Both the position numbers and the translations under genes were made by a program. Shown here in pieces: positions 35,271 through 47,840 of a stretch of DNA of 64,000 bases. Under the pieces are notes generated by a model. The model was not told the DNA's origin. It ran no database searches and worked only from the letters and a program-made list of their open reading frames with translations. The stretch is from contig NC_092860.1 in NCBI RefSeq assembly GCF_032062135.1, forward strand, positions 123,411,259 through 123,475,258, written 5' to 3'. This DNA comes from Pyxicephalus adspersus (taxonomy: Eukaryota > Chordata > Amphibia > Anura > Pyxicephalidae). Positions within the stretch are counted from its first letter, which is position 1. Each line of letters begins with the position of its first letter.

Positions 35271-36789
35271 GCTGAAAAGAGTTGCTTTTCCTGGGTTTAT
35301 AGTTCTACCTGTTACTTGGTATGTAGAGTAACTCTGTTTTCTGCCTAAAAGGAAACTAAAGGCAAAAAAAAAAAGAAGGAAGAGGATTTTTTTGCAGAAT
35401 GAACATCCCCTACCTTTCTGTAATGAGGCAAACAGGATAAATAATAAAAATAAATTAAATTATTTATACAAATATAACACCAATTTTTAGCTGTGCCCAT
35501 GTTTAGGTGTCAACATCCTTAGGCCTGATTACCACTTTTATAATCAACACTAGTTGTCCATTTATTAGTTTTACAAGTTAATTATCAGCCTAATCGCCAC
35601 TTTGCAGTCCACTGGACAGCACTGGACACTTTTAAGGTGGAGAAAACAATAGGCTACATTGAGGACCTTGTTCACCGCTTTTGTAGCTAATTTCCACTTT
35701 AGTGATCAGTTACCATTAAGATGTTTCTGATTTTTCTTTTTACCATGTCACAGTGAAACAATGGAGGGATGGATGTTCCCTCCCTCTCCATGGCGAAGAG
35801 GGCCATCCACCAGTCATCACATGTGGCCACCATAGGCCACTTCCACCCTCCGTTAGGAGTAGTGCCTAAATTTAAGTATGTAAATTAAAAGAATATTACT
35901 TCTTCCAACATCAGGTCTTTCCCTTCTGCCTAGCTGTCCACTATCACTCACCTCCATTCTTCTGCTGAGGCTATTTGTATGTCAATACACCTCATGTAAT
36001 ATGCCTCAGGGGCATATGAGCTGCATGGAAGTAGAAGACTCCGTGTTAAGGGTATAAAAGTTTTTATACCCCTGTGCTACTTCACATAGGATTCCGGACT
36101 AGAGGAACACCAGCCAGTCTTGGTCATTATTGAGACACGAGTTATCTGAAACCTCAATGGGTTACTGCACTGATATCATCACTGTTCTTACAGATAGAAG
36201 CGTACAGATAAACACAGTGACGACACAAAGCCCCCAACTTTGTAGTGTACTGCACATTGAGGAAGTAAAAGTTTCCTCACTTTTATGCATAACAAGCACC
36301 ACTGGTTCTTCTGATAAAAAAAGGGACCAGTGCTCCAAAGATATGTTTTATTCAGCTGAATAAAAGGAAGGACAAACATTGATGAAGGATGCGGATGCTA
36401 GATTTAGATCAGAATCACATTGTACATTGTACTGTGAACACAAAGAGAATGTCAGAAATGATTTGCAATTCTTGTTGTAATCTCATAAATGCCACCTTCA
36501 AACAATACTTATGTCACTGGTAAATATTATACAAAGAACAGAAAGCAATGACCCATCAACAATAACATACACAATTTTCCTTACCATAAACAAGTGTTAT
36601 ACAGATTACGTGACAGGGAAGCTGTCAGTCCCTTAGCAGGGCACAGTTTTCAGGGTGCATTTTCAGTTTCTACTAAATATATTGCCTTTTTAAATTTTAT
36701 GTTGCCACTAGGTTATTCTGCCTCCTTTAGATATTTCTCCTTCTTCCTCTTTCACCCCCCTACCTACTTACAGCCAGTGTGCTAGCTAA
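35271..36789. other. Intergenic sequence, no gene recognised
   Basis: Includes a short palindrome at 36050-36071 (GGGTATAAAA and its complement around a 2-base centre). The open frames here lack recognisable domains. Confidence 0.4.
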
Positions 36790-37190
36790 TGATTGTCCTG
36801 GCTCTCAGCACTAGCCTGTCTGCTGCCAGCACCAGCACGGCACCTGCCCAATCTTTTTTAATAAAAAAATGCTAGAACCCCCTCACCATCACAATGTCAG
36901 CTCCTCCAGTTCTCACAACTTCTAGTTCAAACCATTATGCCATCTACGCGCTTTCCTACTCTAGCCACCAATATGCCATATACCTCCTTCCCAACACTTC
37001 CTTGCTACACTTTTAACACTATTTCAGCCCCCTCCTGCTTTCACAACAACTGTACTAACTAATCACCAGCAACACCACTACTGAAGTAGACCTGTCACCC
37101 CCACTTTCACCTCCATTATACCAAGCCCCCCACACCAACACTTCCCTATCCCCCATCTTACTTTAGTCACCACCACAAAACAAAACTTTA
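36790..37190 (-). repeat. Pyrimidine-rich degenerate repeat
   Basis: C/T/A-rich, G-poor low-complexity sequence with recurring words such as CCACCA, ATGCCAT and CACTTCC. It resembles the reverse of the purine-rich stretch at 52750-53220. Probably decayed copies of one repeat. Confidence 0.35.
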
Positions 37191-38559
37191 GCTATGTACT
37201 TTTTTTAACAAGTGTTAATGACTTGTCTTACAATCTCTGTCATTGCACAGTGGTGTGGGTTATTATGCATTGTGTACCAGTTACACTTTGTTGGTTTGTA
37301 CCTAGAGCATATTTCCAGTCTCTGAACCTGGGGTGTTGATGTATGGGCTACTTATAAGAGGAGGGGAGCATAAGGATTACTTCAGGAGTGCAGTGACCAA
37401 GAATAGTCTAATGAGCAAACAAGGTTACAGTGGAAGATATAGAGACACAGTAGTGAATAGTGTTTTGCAGTTCTTTTGTAGCTCTATGTCAGGATGACAA
37501 CTGCAATAGCTGAACACACACCCGCACACACAACACCTACTTTAGAGCTATGGTCACAATTTCCCTTTTTTCCATAGATTTAACAAAAGATTATATTTCT
37601 AGGAAATACTTTAAAAAATTGCTTGCACTTGCTTTTGGTATTTCAGGCTGACTGGCTAGAAGTTTAGGGAACTTAGAATACATCTGTGAGAATGTTTCTA
37701 TGATGTTCAGAGAGAATAAGATAAGCTTTTTATTGCAATACCAACCAACCAGGAAGACTTTAAATGACATGACAGCAAGAATGCAATGCTTTTCTTTTTA
37801 CATCCAGCTTTTGATACATCACAGCTCTCTCGCTGTACTGAAAAATGAATTAACCATGCAGTATGACTTGTTCCAGTAACATTCTGTGAAATTGGGGAGT
37901 TGGGATAAAGGCATTTAGGAAAACAATATAGACAAAAAATGACTTGGGAGGGTTTTTATATATGGTATGCTGAACCATACTTCAGTTTATACTCTCAGCA
38001 TGTTATACATATTCAATTTTGAGCCAAGAACAAATATACACAGCTACTATGAGATAAGAGATGAGAGTTTCCCAAATTCTATTCTCTGTAAGCTATGGTA
38101 CCAGTTAGCCTGAAGTTATGGAAGGGTTCAGACACAATTGTAATGGTAATGGTTGCTGGACTGCACATAACTTTGTCTAGTGGTTGAAACAAAGAAGGTA
38201 AAAGTGCTAAATGGATTTACTTTAAACGTTTGCAGTAAAGCTGAACTTTGTTACTTATATTTATGATCATAATTTATATTGCACTGATCCAGTTTTAGAA
38301 AAAAATATTCACTGTTGGGCCACTCTACAAGGAAATCAATGTACTTTTTAATGTTTTGTGGTCAGATTTGCCCAAACCACTCAACCGCTCTTTAGACATT
38401 TTAGTTTCCCATTAGCTAAAACGTCTAAAATCTGATATGTACAGGCCAATAGATTAGAGCACTTATCTATCATCAGGTTCTCTCAAGATTAAATAATACC
38501 ATGGCAGGGGGTATTATTCTTCAAGATGTAATCCATCTAAAATGGCTCTTGTGGAAATC
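37191..38559. other. Intergenic sequence with weak conserved-element candidate
   Basis: 37690-37910 is non-repetitive and regulatory-looking, but weaker than 38560-39260. Nothing else recognised. Confidence 0.3.
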
Positions 38560-39260
38560 AAAGGGAAATAAATGACCACAAGTAAATCATTTCTACTTTA
38601 CAATGAAATATGCATTTAATCAATGGGCCATTAGTCATCCTGGAGGAAATAGCAGGCAATTTAAACATTCCCGGACTGCTAAAAGACACAAGCAAATATG
38701 CAGTACATAGCAGATAACACTGACAATGTGCCTTAGCTATAGTGGCCAGAAGTGCAATCTGTCACTGTAAAGCTGCAACACTGCAGTGCTAATGTGTTAT
38801 TTAATCATAAATAATGTTTTCACAAGTCTTAACACCTTCATGTCATTCCATAATAATAAAATCCTAAGATCAGCACTCATAACAGATAAGTGAATTCTTT
38901 AAGGGAATGTACAGTTTAAATTGTCAGGTCCCTAATTGATGGTTGATCTTAGAAGCAGCCATCCGTTACCTGATTGATTTTCATAATGGATATGAATGCT
39001 GCTGCGATTTAACCATTAATCTGTATGGCAAGTCATGGCCCCTCGGGTGAACGATATTCTGTGAGAATGATTCTCTGCTTTCTAAAAAATATGCTCTGTA
39101 AAAGTCCACAAAATGACAAACGATGAACCATTAGTTTAGTGAACTTTCGCATTGCCCAGAGCCAGCCATAATATGTAAGTAATATTCACTTTGCAATTTA
39201 AACAAAAGCATCCCAAGTGATTGCTTATAAAATGTGCAATTTGTACTTTACTATGGGAGA
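38560..39260. other. Candidate conserved noncoding element cluster
   Basis: The most regulatory-looking 700 bases in the window. It has no transposon ends, tandem repeats or open frames. It is rich in homeodomain-type words: ATGCATTTAATCAATGG, TTATTTAATCATAAATAATG, a TGATTGATTTTC PBX/HOX-like site near 38972, and TTTAACCATTAATCTG. Two sub-blocks are visible (about 38560-38760 and 38790-39260). Such blocks often act as enhancers of distant developmental genes. I cannot name the target gene, and conservation is not shown here. Confidence 0.45.
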
Positions 39261-41676
39261 TGATGTTATTGCCATACATTTACTTTTTGAAGAAAAATGA
39301 AAATGAACATATTTTTAAGAAGAGGTCTCTAGTGTTGGCTTAGTATGACAGTGATAACACTGCAAACTGTTTGCAGGAGGAGGACGATGTTTGGGCTTTG
39401 AATAATCTTATGTCCTGTGATTAATAAATTGCCTTTTAGAAACTCTCAAGGTGCTAGTGGTTCACATTTGTTCATGTCAAAACTGTTTCTTTACCCATAC
39501 AAGTCCAAAAGAATAAAAAATCAGTTTGAAGAAGGCAGGTCAGAAGGGCTTTAAATGTCCAGACCTGTCCATGATTTCTGGGTGATCTCTGTAGCATACT
39601 AAACTAATGTCTAAAGCAAGCTCAGTAACACAGCCCTAAAACATGTCAAAGTTTTTTCCTAAAAAGGTGACGGGGTTCTATCCTGCTTCTTAATCCTATA
39701 AAGTTAATTCATGAAAAAATAATTTCTAACTGTGTTATTCCAGTTTTTCTATCACCTCAATGATAATGAGGGGAAAAACCTGACAGATGATCCAATCCTT
39801 TCCTACTCTAACATGAAAACAAAGGTTTTGGTGGGACATACAAAGTAAGGCCTGCTTCCCCTATAAGTACCCATGGCAGCAGGCTGCTCCTAAATCCCTC
39901 CAGCTTCCTCTATAGATGACAAGTCCAAAGAATGGAAGATGCAACCCACATTTTAGATGATTCTGGAAGGGAGTGAATGAATATGCTGTTTGCTGGTGAA
40001 TAATTGCAGTGAGGCCTCCATTCTGGTTTCTTACATTTTATAAAAACTTAGGTTTTTAGGGCAGAGTCACTTTACTTGTCTGGCTGTGTTAGTACTGATC
40101 AAGTCTCACAGGTAAATGTATTGCAGTGCTGAGAAATATGCTGCCCACATCAAACAGTTGTTTACATTGCACTACGTTAAACAATAAAGGCTTGTTTTAC
40201 TGTTCACAGACATTCCACATCTATGCCATATGAAGTGGTTTGGCACAGATTCTAGGTCAGGTCTCAGATTGAGAAAGAAATATAAATGAAAGCTGATGCT
40301 CATCACACACTCAGGTGTTATTACTCTTTGGTTCTGAGGTTTGGGGCCCAGCCATATTAAATTTGTGCAATCACATGGACCTTACAAATCAAAGACGTAT
40401 ATGTTGTTGCCTTTTGTGCAAGTTAAATATAGTAAGTTTAACATCAAGTTTTTTCCTCCATAAACAAGTAATAAATCAAACAATGACTTCTTTTTTCCTG
40501 AAAATGACTTAAAGCTGTTGCTACATTATATTATTTATGTTTATTTTAAACATACTGTGCCACAGATGTATAAATTAGAAAGCCTGCAAAAAAGAGACTT
40601 CATGCTTACCATTCAAGGCATCCATTTCCAAAAACTCTACTTTCTTGCTGAGCAAAGACTCCCAAAGAAGATTCACCTGTCACCCTCTATGTCTCTTTTT
40701 TTCTGTTGTTATTTGGGGGCGAGAAGGTAAAACAACAGCACACCGTAAGTTGCAAAATAATCCAACAGAAATGTATTTGTGTGGATTTAAAGATTCTTCA
40801 TGCAGCTTTGCTTTTTTTGTATATACACATTGCACAACTAGGCACCAGGACAGACAACAAGATGAGGTCTCTTCTCTTTTTAGGGTGATTTTTTTCCCAA
40901 TTTATATTTTAAGGACAAGGTTTCTTTTAGCTAGTAGTGTAGGTTTAAACAGTATTTTGCTTTTAGCATCCACAAACACTGAGATAATTTAGTTACAAGC
41001 AACACAGCATTATTGTGTGTGTCTGATTATTAGGACAAACTAGGGGGACATACCTGGGGTCTTTTTATAATAATGCTGCTGGATTTGTTTTATTGTCCGA
41101 TTGAGTTGCAAAGAGTAATCTAATATATCAGAAATAAATGATGAAGTCCTCAAAAGACCTTCTCTTTATCAGGCATGCCATCCATTGTTTGCTTCCTGTA
41201 GAGGTGTCTCTATAACAGCCTAAAAGGGAAGTTATTGGAATTATTTTATTATTTCTATCCATCTCTGTAGAAGTAAAAAGATTGTGAGATGAACATTTCA
41301 GACACATTACATGACTTCACAAAGTCTATAAAAGTGCCCATTGACATTAGATAACAATTTCAAGACTGGCTGGCTTTTTTGGCAGAATTAGGTAACGTTC
41401 TATTGTCTGTACAGCTGAGTTAGATACCTCTGCATGGTGGTTGTGAGGAGGGCAAAATTGGACAGAACAGAAACCTAGGTAAGGACATTAGGATACTCTG
41501 TAAGCAGCAAAGACAACTCTCCCACATCCTAAAAGGTACATATTCCATAACTAGCTATTGTAAAACAATCACATCCAGTTTTTCTGATTTGATGCTATGA
41601 TGAGTTTTATTAATATTTTATATAGCATTGCATAAATGAAAGCAGCCATAGTGATATAAAGCAAAACATTACAAAT
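39261..41676. other. Intergenic sequence, no gene recognised
   Basis: The overlapping open frames at 40315-40992 lie in AT-rich sequence with no known domain and no splice logic. No transposon ends were found. Confidence 0.4.
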
Positions 41677-43107
41677 ATACTGTTTATTCACCAACCATTT
41701 TATTAGGAACACCTGTTTAACTGCTTGTTATGGGAAATATCAGCCAATCACATTGCCGTAACTAGATGCATTTAGGCTTGTACATATTGTCAAGACAAGC
41801 TGCTGAATTTTAAACTGAGCATCGGAATGGTAAAGAAAGACTGACGACCTTTAACGTGGCTTGGTTGTTGGTATTTCAGAAACTGATGATCTGCAGAGAT
41901 TTCCATGTGCAACCAACTCTAGGCTTTACATAGTCTGAAAAAGGGAAAATATAAATTAAGCTGCAGTAATCAGGATGAAAGGCAACAATTGCCCAAATAA
42001 CCACTCATTATACCAGAGGATGAGAATCTCTGAATGCACAACACATCATACCTTGAAGCAGATGGGATACAGCAGTATAAGACCACACTAGGTACCACTC
42101 CTGTTAGGGAACAGGCACCTGAGTAATTCACAAGCACTAACCAAAACAGGTCAAGAGAAGAATGGAAAATGTTGTCTGGTCTGATGAGTCTCGATTTCCA
42201 CTGCAACATTTAGATGATAGGTTAACAATTTGGCCTCAATAACATGAAAGCCAGCATCCATCCTGCCCTTATCAACGGTTCTGGCTGGTGGTATACTGGT
42301 GAGGGGGATATTTTCTTGGTATACATTGGGCTCTGTACTACCAACTAAGCATGCATTGACACAACCTACCTTAATATTGTTGCTGATCATTTCTAGCAGG
42401 ATAACATGCCACTTTACAAAACTTAAATCATCTCAGCCTGGTTTCTTGAAAATGGAAACGAGTTCCAACATTAATCAGATCTTCTAAAAAAGTGTACACA
42501 CCACTGTTAAAGTGCCAGGTTTTTGTGATGTAAAAAATGAGACCTCAATAATAATCCAAATTCCAAACTGTTTATGACTTAAATAGGACCTATAACCTTT
42601 ACAATTCAATTGAAACAAACAAATCTGCTAGGGGAAACATATATGTATAAAAAAATCTAAGATAAGGGGGTTGCATAAGTGTGTACACCGTTGAACTAAT
42701 ATGGTTGTGTACTTGATGTGACAACAATCGGTCATATTCTTGTATGTTTGGATTACAATATAATATGACTATAAATGTATGGTAAACTGGTTGCATAAGT
42801 GTGCACTCCTTTAAACTAATATTTTGTTGAAGCACCTTTTGAATTATAGACCTATAAATCATATAGATTTATTGGGGTCCCACAAAAATTTTGTACACTT
42901 TTGATATATTAATATAATGGATGTGCATCCAACAAATCTGCAGCAAATATGTGATAATATAACCTCAATATGGATCAAAATCCCAAAGAAATGTTTCTAG
43001 CAACTTGTTCAATCTTTACCGCAAATAATTCTGTCAAATCTGATGGCAGAAGAGGGTCCATCATGGTACTAATGAGCTGTGTCTAACAAAATGGCAGCTG
43101 AGTATAT
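41677..43107 (+). mobile_element. Decayed Tc1-like transposon, near full length, with nested insertion
   Basis: Left end CACCAACCATTTTATTAGG and right end near 43107 (AACAAAATGGCAGCTGAG) are inverted and follow the ACC-TTTATTAGG family of fish/frog Tc1-like elements. The interior keeps recognisable transposase pieces in broken frames. TGGTCTGATGAGTCTCG encodes the WSDES motif around the first catalytic Asp. AGCAGGATAACATGCC corresponds to the second Asp (QDN). The region that should carry the third acidic residue is missing around the insertion at 42485-42905. The C-terminal part resumes at about 42915 (GGATGTGCATCCAACAAATC). It is a dead copy. Confidence 0.88.
42485..42905. mobile_element. 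Second Tc1-derived sequence nested in the first
   Basis: Breaks the order of the host Tc1 element. It carries GTGTACACACCACTGTTAAA near its left and GGTTGCATAAGTGTGCACTC with ACTAATATTTTGTTGAAGCA near its right. These words are typical of the ends of a different Tc1-like family. There is a similar GTTGCATAAGTGTGTACACC at about 42670. No coding sequence, so it is an end-only derivative. Exact borders are uncertain by ~20 bases. Confidence 0.65.
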
Positions 43108-44581
43108 AATATAAAATACAAACATACAAAGAATAAACATTGTCAGGTTTTATTATAAGTGTGTGTCTGTTAAAGAGATGCATTTTCACTATTTACCAGA
43201 GAGACCCCATAAAAATAGTAAATAGAATACTTTGTATAATTTATACTGAGTCTCTGGGACATACGCAAAACACATTGTAAGGCCCTGGTCCAGCACCAGT
43301 GCTCGCCAGATGCCAGTCCCCCAATCCAATGCCTCACATTTCACCTTTAGAAAGCACCTGCTCGGGAGGCTAGTTGCACCATGCCAGCACACAGGTTGCC
43401 CCCCGGGACTTCTGTGCACAAGTGATGGTGTCTGGTGAAGATCAGACAGAGGACCAGGAGCCCACAGATAATGCAGTGACAAGTCCACAATACAGAGCAA
43501 GAGGTAATTCATGGGTAATCAGTCCTCCAAATGAGGTATTCAAGGGCAAAGACAAAAGCAGAATCATAGTCACAGACAAAAGGTCAGTTCAGGCAGCATA
43601 CAGTCACAGGGTTAGAAACAGTAAACCGATATAACACACCAGCAGGTACGCCCAGCCTAACGCTACAACAGGTGGTGGTGACTCTGAGCAGAAAGGCTCA
43701 TGAGCCTATCAGCCAATGGCAGGAGAGAATGATCCTAAAATTCCCTTCAGCTGTGCACAGCCTCAGAGTATGTGCTGGGGATGCCGAATAGTACATCACA
43801 GGCTGCACAACTAAAGGGAAGCAGGAGATGCTGCTATTTTCTTGTTCTCCTTGCTACTGCTGGACAGGATAAAAACACACAGCACAGGATTGCCGTTCAT
43901 TCGCTGGAGATATTAACAACTTTAAAAATGTCAAGATGTCAAAATTAAAAATAAAGCACTAGATTTATCCTAAATATCTTTTTTAAAGTTATATTGTTTC
44001 ATTATCACCTATACGCCTACAGTATGACTGTTATGTGTGCTCCAATGTGCTTCTTGAAGAGCACTTCATAATATCATTAAGTGCAAAAGGAAATTTAGCC
44101 TAGCATAACATATGAAAAACATGTCTTCTATTTCCTTTTTGCCAATATACTTATCTTACGTGTTTTTCTTCTAAAATAATCAGAGATGTTCCTAGTAGCC
44201 ATTAAGAATGGTTCCTGGTTTGTTTACTTTGTAATTAGAAGCTTAAGCTCTCCTGCATCAAAAAGTAAAAATTGAGAGTTGGGGAAGTCAGTACAGGCTC
44301 CCAGGAAAGTTGAAAGCTAGTTTTAACATTTCAGATATGTATTTGTATATAGTTTCTAGAAGCAATAACGGTATGTCAAATCTACCGAATTAGAAAATGC
44401 TGACTTTAATTCCATTTTATTAAAGTATTTTTTATTTGTTTTACTTTAGCGCTAAATAAAACAATGGAACTTTTAAATGAGGTTCATCTATGTGTTTGGT
44501 CTCTTCCCTGAAATATTTAAATGTAATCTCAAAAAGACTTTCCTAGAAATTAGCATTAATACCTAGAATAATAAATAGCTA
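43108..44581. other. Intergenic sequence, possible repeat debris
   Basis: 43220-43800 is GC-richer with many CAG/ACAG words and looks like decayed dispersed repeat, similar in texture to 27640-28010. The open frames at 43189 and 43374 are not recognisable proteins. Confidence 0.3.
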
Positions 44582-44798
44582 CCGTATTTTTCGGACCATA
44601 AGACGCACTTTTTTTCCCCCAGAAGTGGGGGGAAAAAGTCCCTGCGTCTTATGGTCCAAATGTATCAAAATGTATTTTAATGCACATAAAATATTTTAGG
44701 ACACTATTTGTTTCAGAATCTTTTTTTTCTTCATTTCCCTTCTCTAAAAAACTGGTGCGTCTTATGGTCCAGTGCGTCTTATGGTCCGAAAAATACGG
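44582..44798 (+). mobile_element. CCGTATTTTTCGG MITE, short deletion derivative
   Basis: Perfect terminal inverted repeat CCGTATTTTTCGGACCATAA with its complement at the other end. TA stands on both sides (44580-44581 and 44799-44800). The first ~95 bases and last ~75 bases appear identical to the reverse complement of the ends of 47458-47840. The middle of the longer copy is replaced by ~50 AT-rich bases. A sub-terminal hairpin (CCCCCAGAAGTGGGGGG) lies near 44620. No coding capacity. Confidence 0.93.
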
Positions 44799-44800
44799 TA

Positions 44801-46195
44801 TTTTTTATTATTTGAGTAGAAAGTATAAAAAACACAAATAGAAATGTCTGGCCCAAAAACTAGGTTAGCTTAGAGACATACAGCAGTGGTTACCTTCAGT
44901 GAAAACTGCATGCTGAAACATTTAGGCTATGCTTAGACTAGTAGTAAAAATATGTGCAGTTTACTGCTCCCACATTCCAAAAATCGGGGTCCAGAAGCTG
45001 TTTCAGACTTGGTTTTTGTAGGTATTTGCAAATGTCTGTGCAGACATTTGCAGGCAAAGCTCAAAACCACTTGCAAAAATTGCTCGTCTGAATATAACCC
45101 AAGGGTTTGTGTACACGAGCTGCAAACTTGTCATTCAGCTCTACCGCTGCCAAGAAAGGCAGTATATTCTCAGCATTTATCCGGTAGTTATTTTACTTTC
45201 ACACCACGTGTGAAGTGCCAGCTATACCAGGGATGTGACATTTCCTGATTGCTGTACCTCAAAGATGCTGAAAAAATGCCAAAACATTGACATGTTTGTA
45301 GGCGTTTATTGGACATCCATCGTTAAGAGACTCCGCTTTTAAAGGTTTTCTACTCCAAAAAAATGGCATCACTAAGAAAATGTTATACAAACACTGATTA
45401 AATTTCTTGTGTATTGACTAGTATTATCAGACATTTTCTCAGCTCTAGGTTTCTCAGCAGTTACATACTATGAAAATTTCCACTCAACTATTCATGCAAA
45501 TGTATCTTAAGTAGATTCTGGTCTACAGATATACACAGTTACATGTAAAAAGGCTTAATTGATAGGAAACTTTGGGGGAAAACTTTACATTTACAGGAAA
45601 AGTTAGTAAATCTAAAGTAAAACTTTTGCGTGTGTGTCCTCTCAAGGAAGATTCGCACACAAAGTTTTTTATGTTTTATTATATAAGAAAAGTTGGCACT
45701 CTCAGATGAAGACTTTTTTACTTAATCAAACATGACTATACCTTAACTTACTATATTCTTTTTAGTTAGTGATCTACTACTTACTCCATCTCACTTATTC
45801 TCCATCTGATCTGTATGTACTGTAGCTCCTATGCCATATAATTATAGTTCTACCTATGTGTAAATTTTCCTCATGTTTATTTTACTTTCCTCTATGAGTC
45901 TGAAAAATCATTGATCTTACAACTCTAAAAGGCCAGGATATGCTTCTAAATGCCATCCATCACTTCTCCAACCTTCAGATTGATCTAAGATGTCATAGGA
46001 TCAGACCACCATCTTTAAAAAGCCTCAGTCGACTCTTGTTAAATACAATATAACAAGAAAGCACCAATGGTGTAACACCATTATTTATTTAAACCCACAA
46101 TGAAAACAGTGCATTGTTTTACTTTGCATTGAGAACTTCTGACCTAGCACCAGTTTGTCTTGCTGCTTTATATAGATCACAAACCGCAGCACAAA
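44801..46195. other. Intergenic sequence, no gene recognised
   Basis: Contains a 12-base inverted repeat near 45027-45052 (TGCAAATGTCTG and its complement, 2-base centre). The 98-codon open frame at 44952-45248 spans this low-signal region and has no known domain. Confidence 0.4.
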
Positions 46196-46237
46196 CCCCA
46201 GGTAAGGGAATCCCCAGGTAAGGGAATCCCCAGGTAA
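46196..46237 (+). repeat. 16-bp tandem repeat, 2.6 copies
   Basis: CCCCAGGTAAGGGAAT is repeated at 46196 and 46212, with a partial third at 46228. Confidence 0.93.
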
Positions 46238-46958
46238 GAACTGGAGCAGTTAATAAAAAGCAAATATTTATTTCACAATGGGACATTTCGCTACCCTCTA
46301 CCTACTCTCTGATTCATTATGTCTTGAATAATCAATAGATTACTTTTAGAACAAGGAGTTGTTTCAACACTTTTATCAAATGTTAAATAGGGCATAGCAC
46401 ATTTTTGTTATGTGTCATCTGTCGATTTACTTTAAATATTACCATTTTTGTAAATGGTTGTTGTCTTTGTCAAACCTTTATTTAATTACACTTTTCAACA
46501 TATCTCCACATTTATCATCCCTTTTGCCAATAAAGAGGTATATAAATTTGGTCTTTTTGTCCCCTTTCAAAGAGAGAATGCTACAAAGGAGATCTGTATT
46601 ATTTGTTTGAAACACTTTTTCACCACCTTTGCTAATACCACCTTAGAGGTATTATGGTACCTCCAGTCTTCAGGTCATTCATTATGTAACAAAACCTATT
46701 CCTACTTGTAAATCTTAAAATCTAAAAGTGGAGAACAAATTGTGTTTTTGACTTTTTAATAAAAATACTAAGCATAAATGGACCTGCTCATCATTTTATT
46801 TCTGAAAGTCTGCTGAGATCATTTAGGGTAAAAGTGTAAGCACGTTACTACAGAGAAGATTTATTCCATCACTGAAAGCATCATTACTTAGATGTTTTTT
46901 TTTTTTTTTTGCTTGTTTTCATAATATTTTTTTGTACGAATCAATATTGGCAGTATAT

Positions 46959-46961
<3 letters not shown>
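46238..46961. other. Intergenic sequence, no feature recognised
   Basis: AT-rich, ending in a poly-T run near 46893. The overlapping open frames at 46410 and 46454 have no known domain. Confidence 0.4.

Positions 46962-47001
<40 letters not shown>
46962..47001. repeat. (TA)n microsatellite
   Basis: About 20 TA units. Confidence 0.95.
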
Positions 47002-47002
<1 letters not shown>

Positions 47003-47041
47003 TAATTGTTTTTCACTGCAGTTGCTTTGCACTATCACTTA

Positions 47042-47270
47042 TACCGTGTATACTCAAATATAAACTGATCCGATAAACTGAGGTAAAATACGTGTGGAGA
47101 AGAGAATATGTTTTCTGTTTCTTTTTTTTAGTTGGAATATATTTTGTTGCCTGACAGACAGCATGGAGAACAGAGGTACCCTAATATCTCCTAGTGTAAC
47201 TCGGTACAAACTGAGATTTTTTTATATTTGGATTTTAAAGAAAAAAAATCTTGATTTATAGTGAAACAAA
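47042..47270 (+). repeat. Decayed dispersed repeat (TATACTCAAATATAAAC type)
   Basis: Begins ACCGTGTATACTCAAATATA and AACTGATCC-ATAAACTGAGG. It later shows CTAATATCTCCTAGTGTAAC and ACAAACTGAGATTTTTT. These are landmarks of a dispersed vertebrate repeat starting with an accGTATATACTCGAGTATAAG-like end, as I remember it. The right end is not recognisable. Confidence 0.45.
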
Positions 47271-47457
47271 CACAATAGTTTCTATATCCAGGTTTTCTGG
47301 TAATATATAATGTGTGAATTCACACTGATTCCTGCGTATAGAAAGTGTAAAAGAAAGCTTTGCCCTCCATAGAAATCAGTCATTCTCTTAGTGTGTTGTT
47401 CATAGCAGGTATCATTATCTTTTTCCCACTTTCTCCCTCACTGTCTTTCCCAAAGTA

Positions 47458-47840
47458 CCGTATTTTTCGGACCATAAGACGCACTGGACCATAAGACGCA
47501 CCAGTTTTTTAGAGAAGGGAAATGAAGAAAAAAAAGATGCTGCAGCTGCTCGTATCCATGGAGAGATGCATAACACAATGTAGGATTTCTGCATCTCACT
47601 ACAGATACCAGCAAGCAGAGCTTGATACAGGGAGATACAGAGCAAGATACAGGAGACACAGTCACTCTGGCCACGCTGAACAGGAGACAGGAGAAAAGGC
47701 AGAGGGGGGGGGGGCTACAGGGGGGACGGGACAGCAGCTGGGAAGGATACATTTTGATACATTTGGACCATAAGACGCAGGGACTTTTTCCCCCCACTTC
47801 TGGGGGAAAAAAAGTGCGTCTTATGGTCCGAAAAATACGG
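47458..47840 (-). mobile_element. CCGTATTTTTCGG MITE, longer copy
   Basis: Perfect CCGTATTTTTCGGACCATAA inverted ends with TA on both sides (47456-47457 and 47841-47842). It is inverted relative to the copy at 44582. Its interior (about 47540-47745) has GATACAGGGAGATACAGAGC-like repeats and a G-run. The four overlapping open frames in both directions are by-products of this element. Confidence 0.93.

Noticed and set aside
36050..36071. Hairpin as terminator or TATA-containing promoter
   Set aside because: A GGGTATAAAA palindrome is present, but there is no downstream gene or initiator context; likely chance in AT-rich DNA.
40645..40992. 115-codon open frame
   Set aside because: Overlaps two other frames in AT-rich sequence; no domain or splice context.
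46196..46237. Repeated GGTAAG as alternative splice donors
   Set aside because: The donor-like word is part of a 16-base tandem repeat with no open frame upstream.
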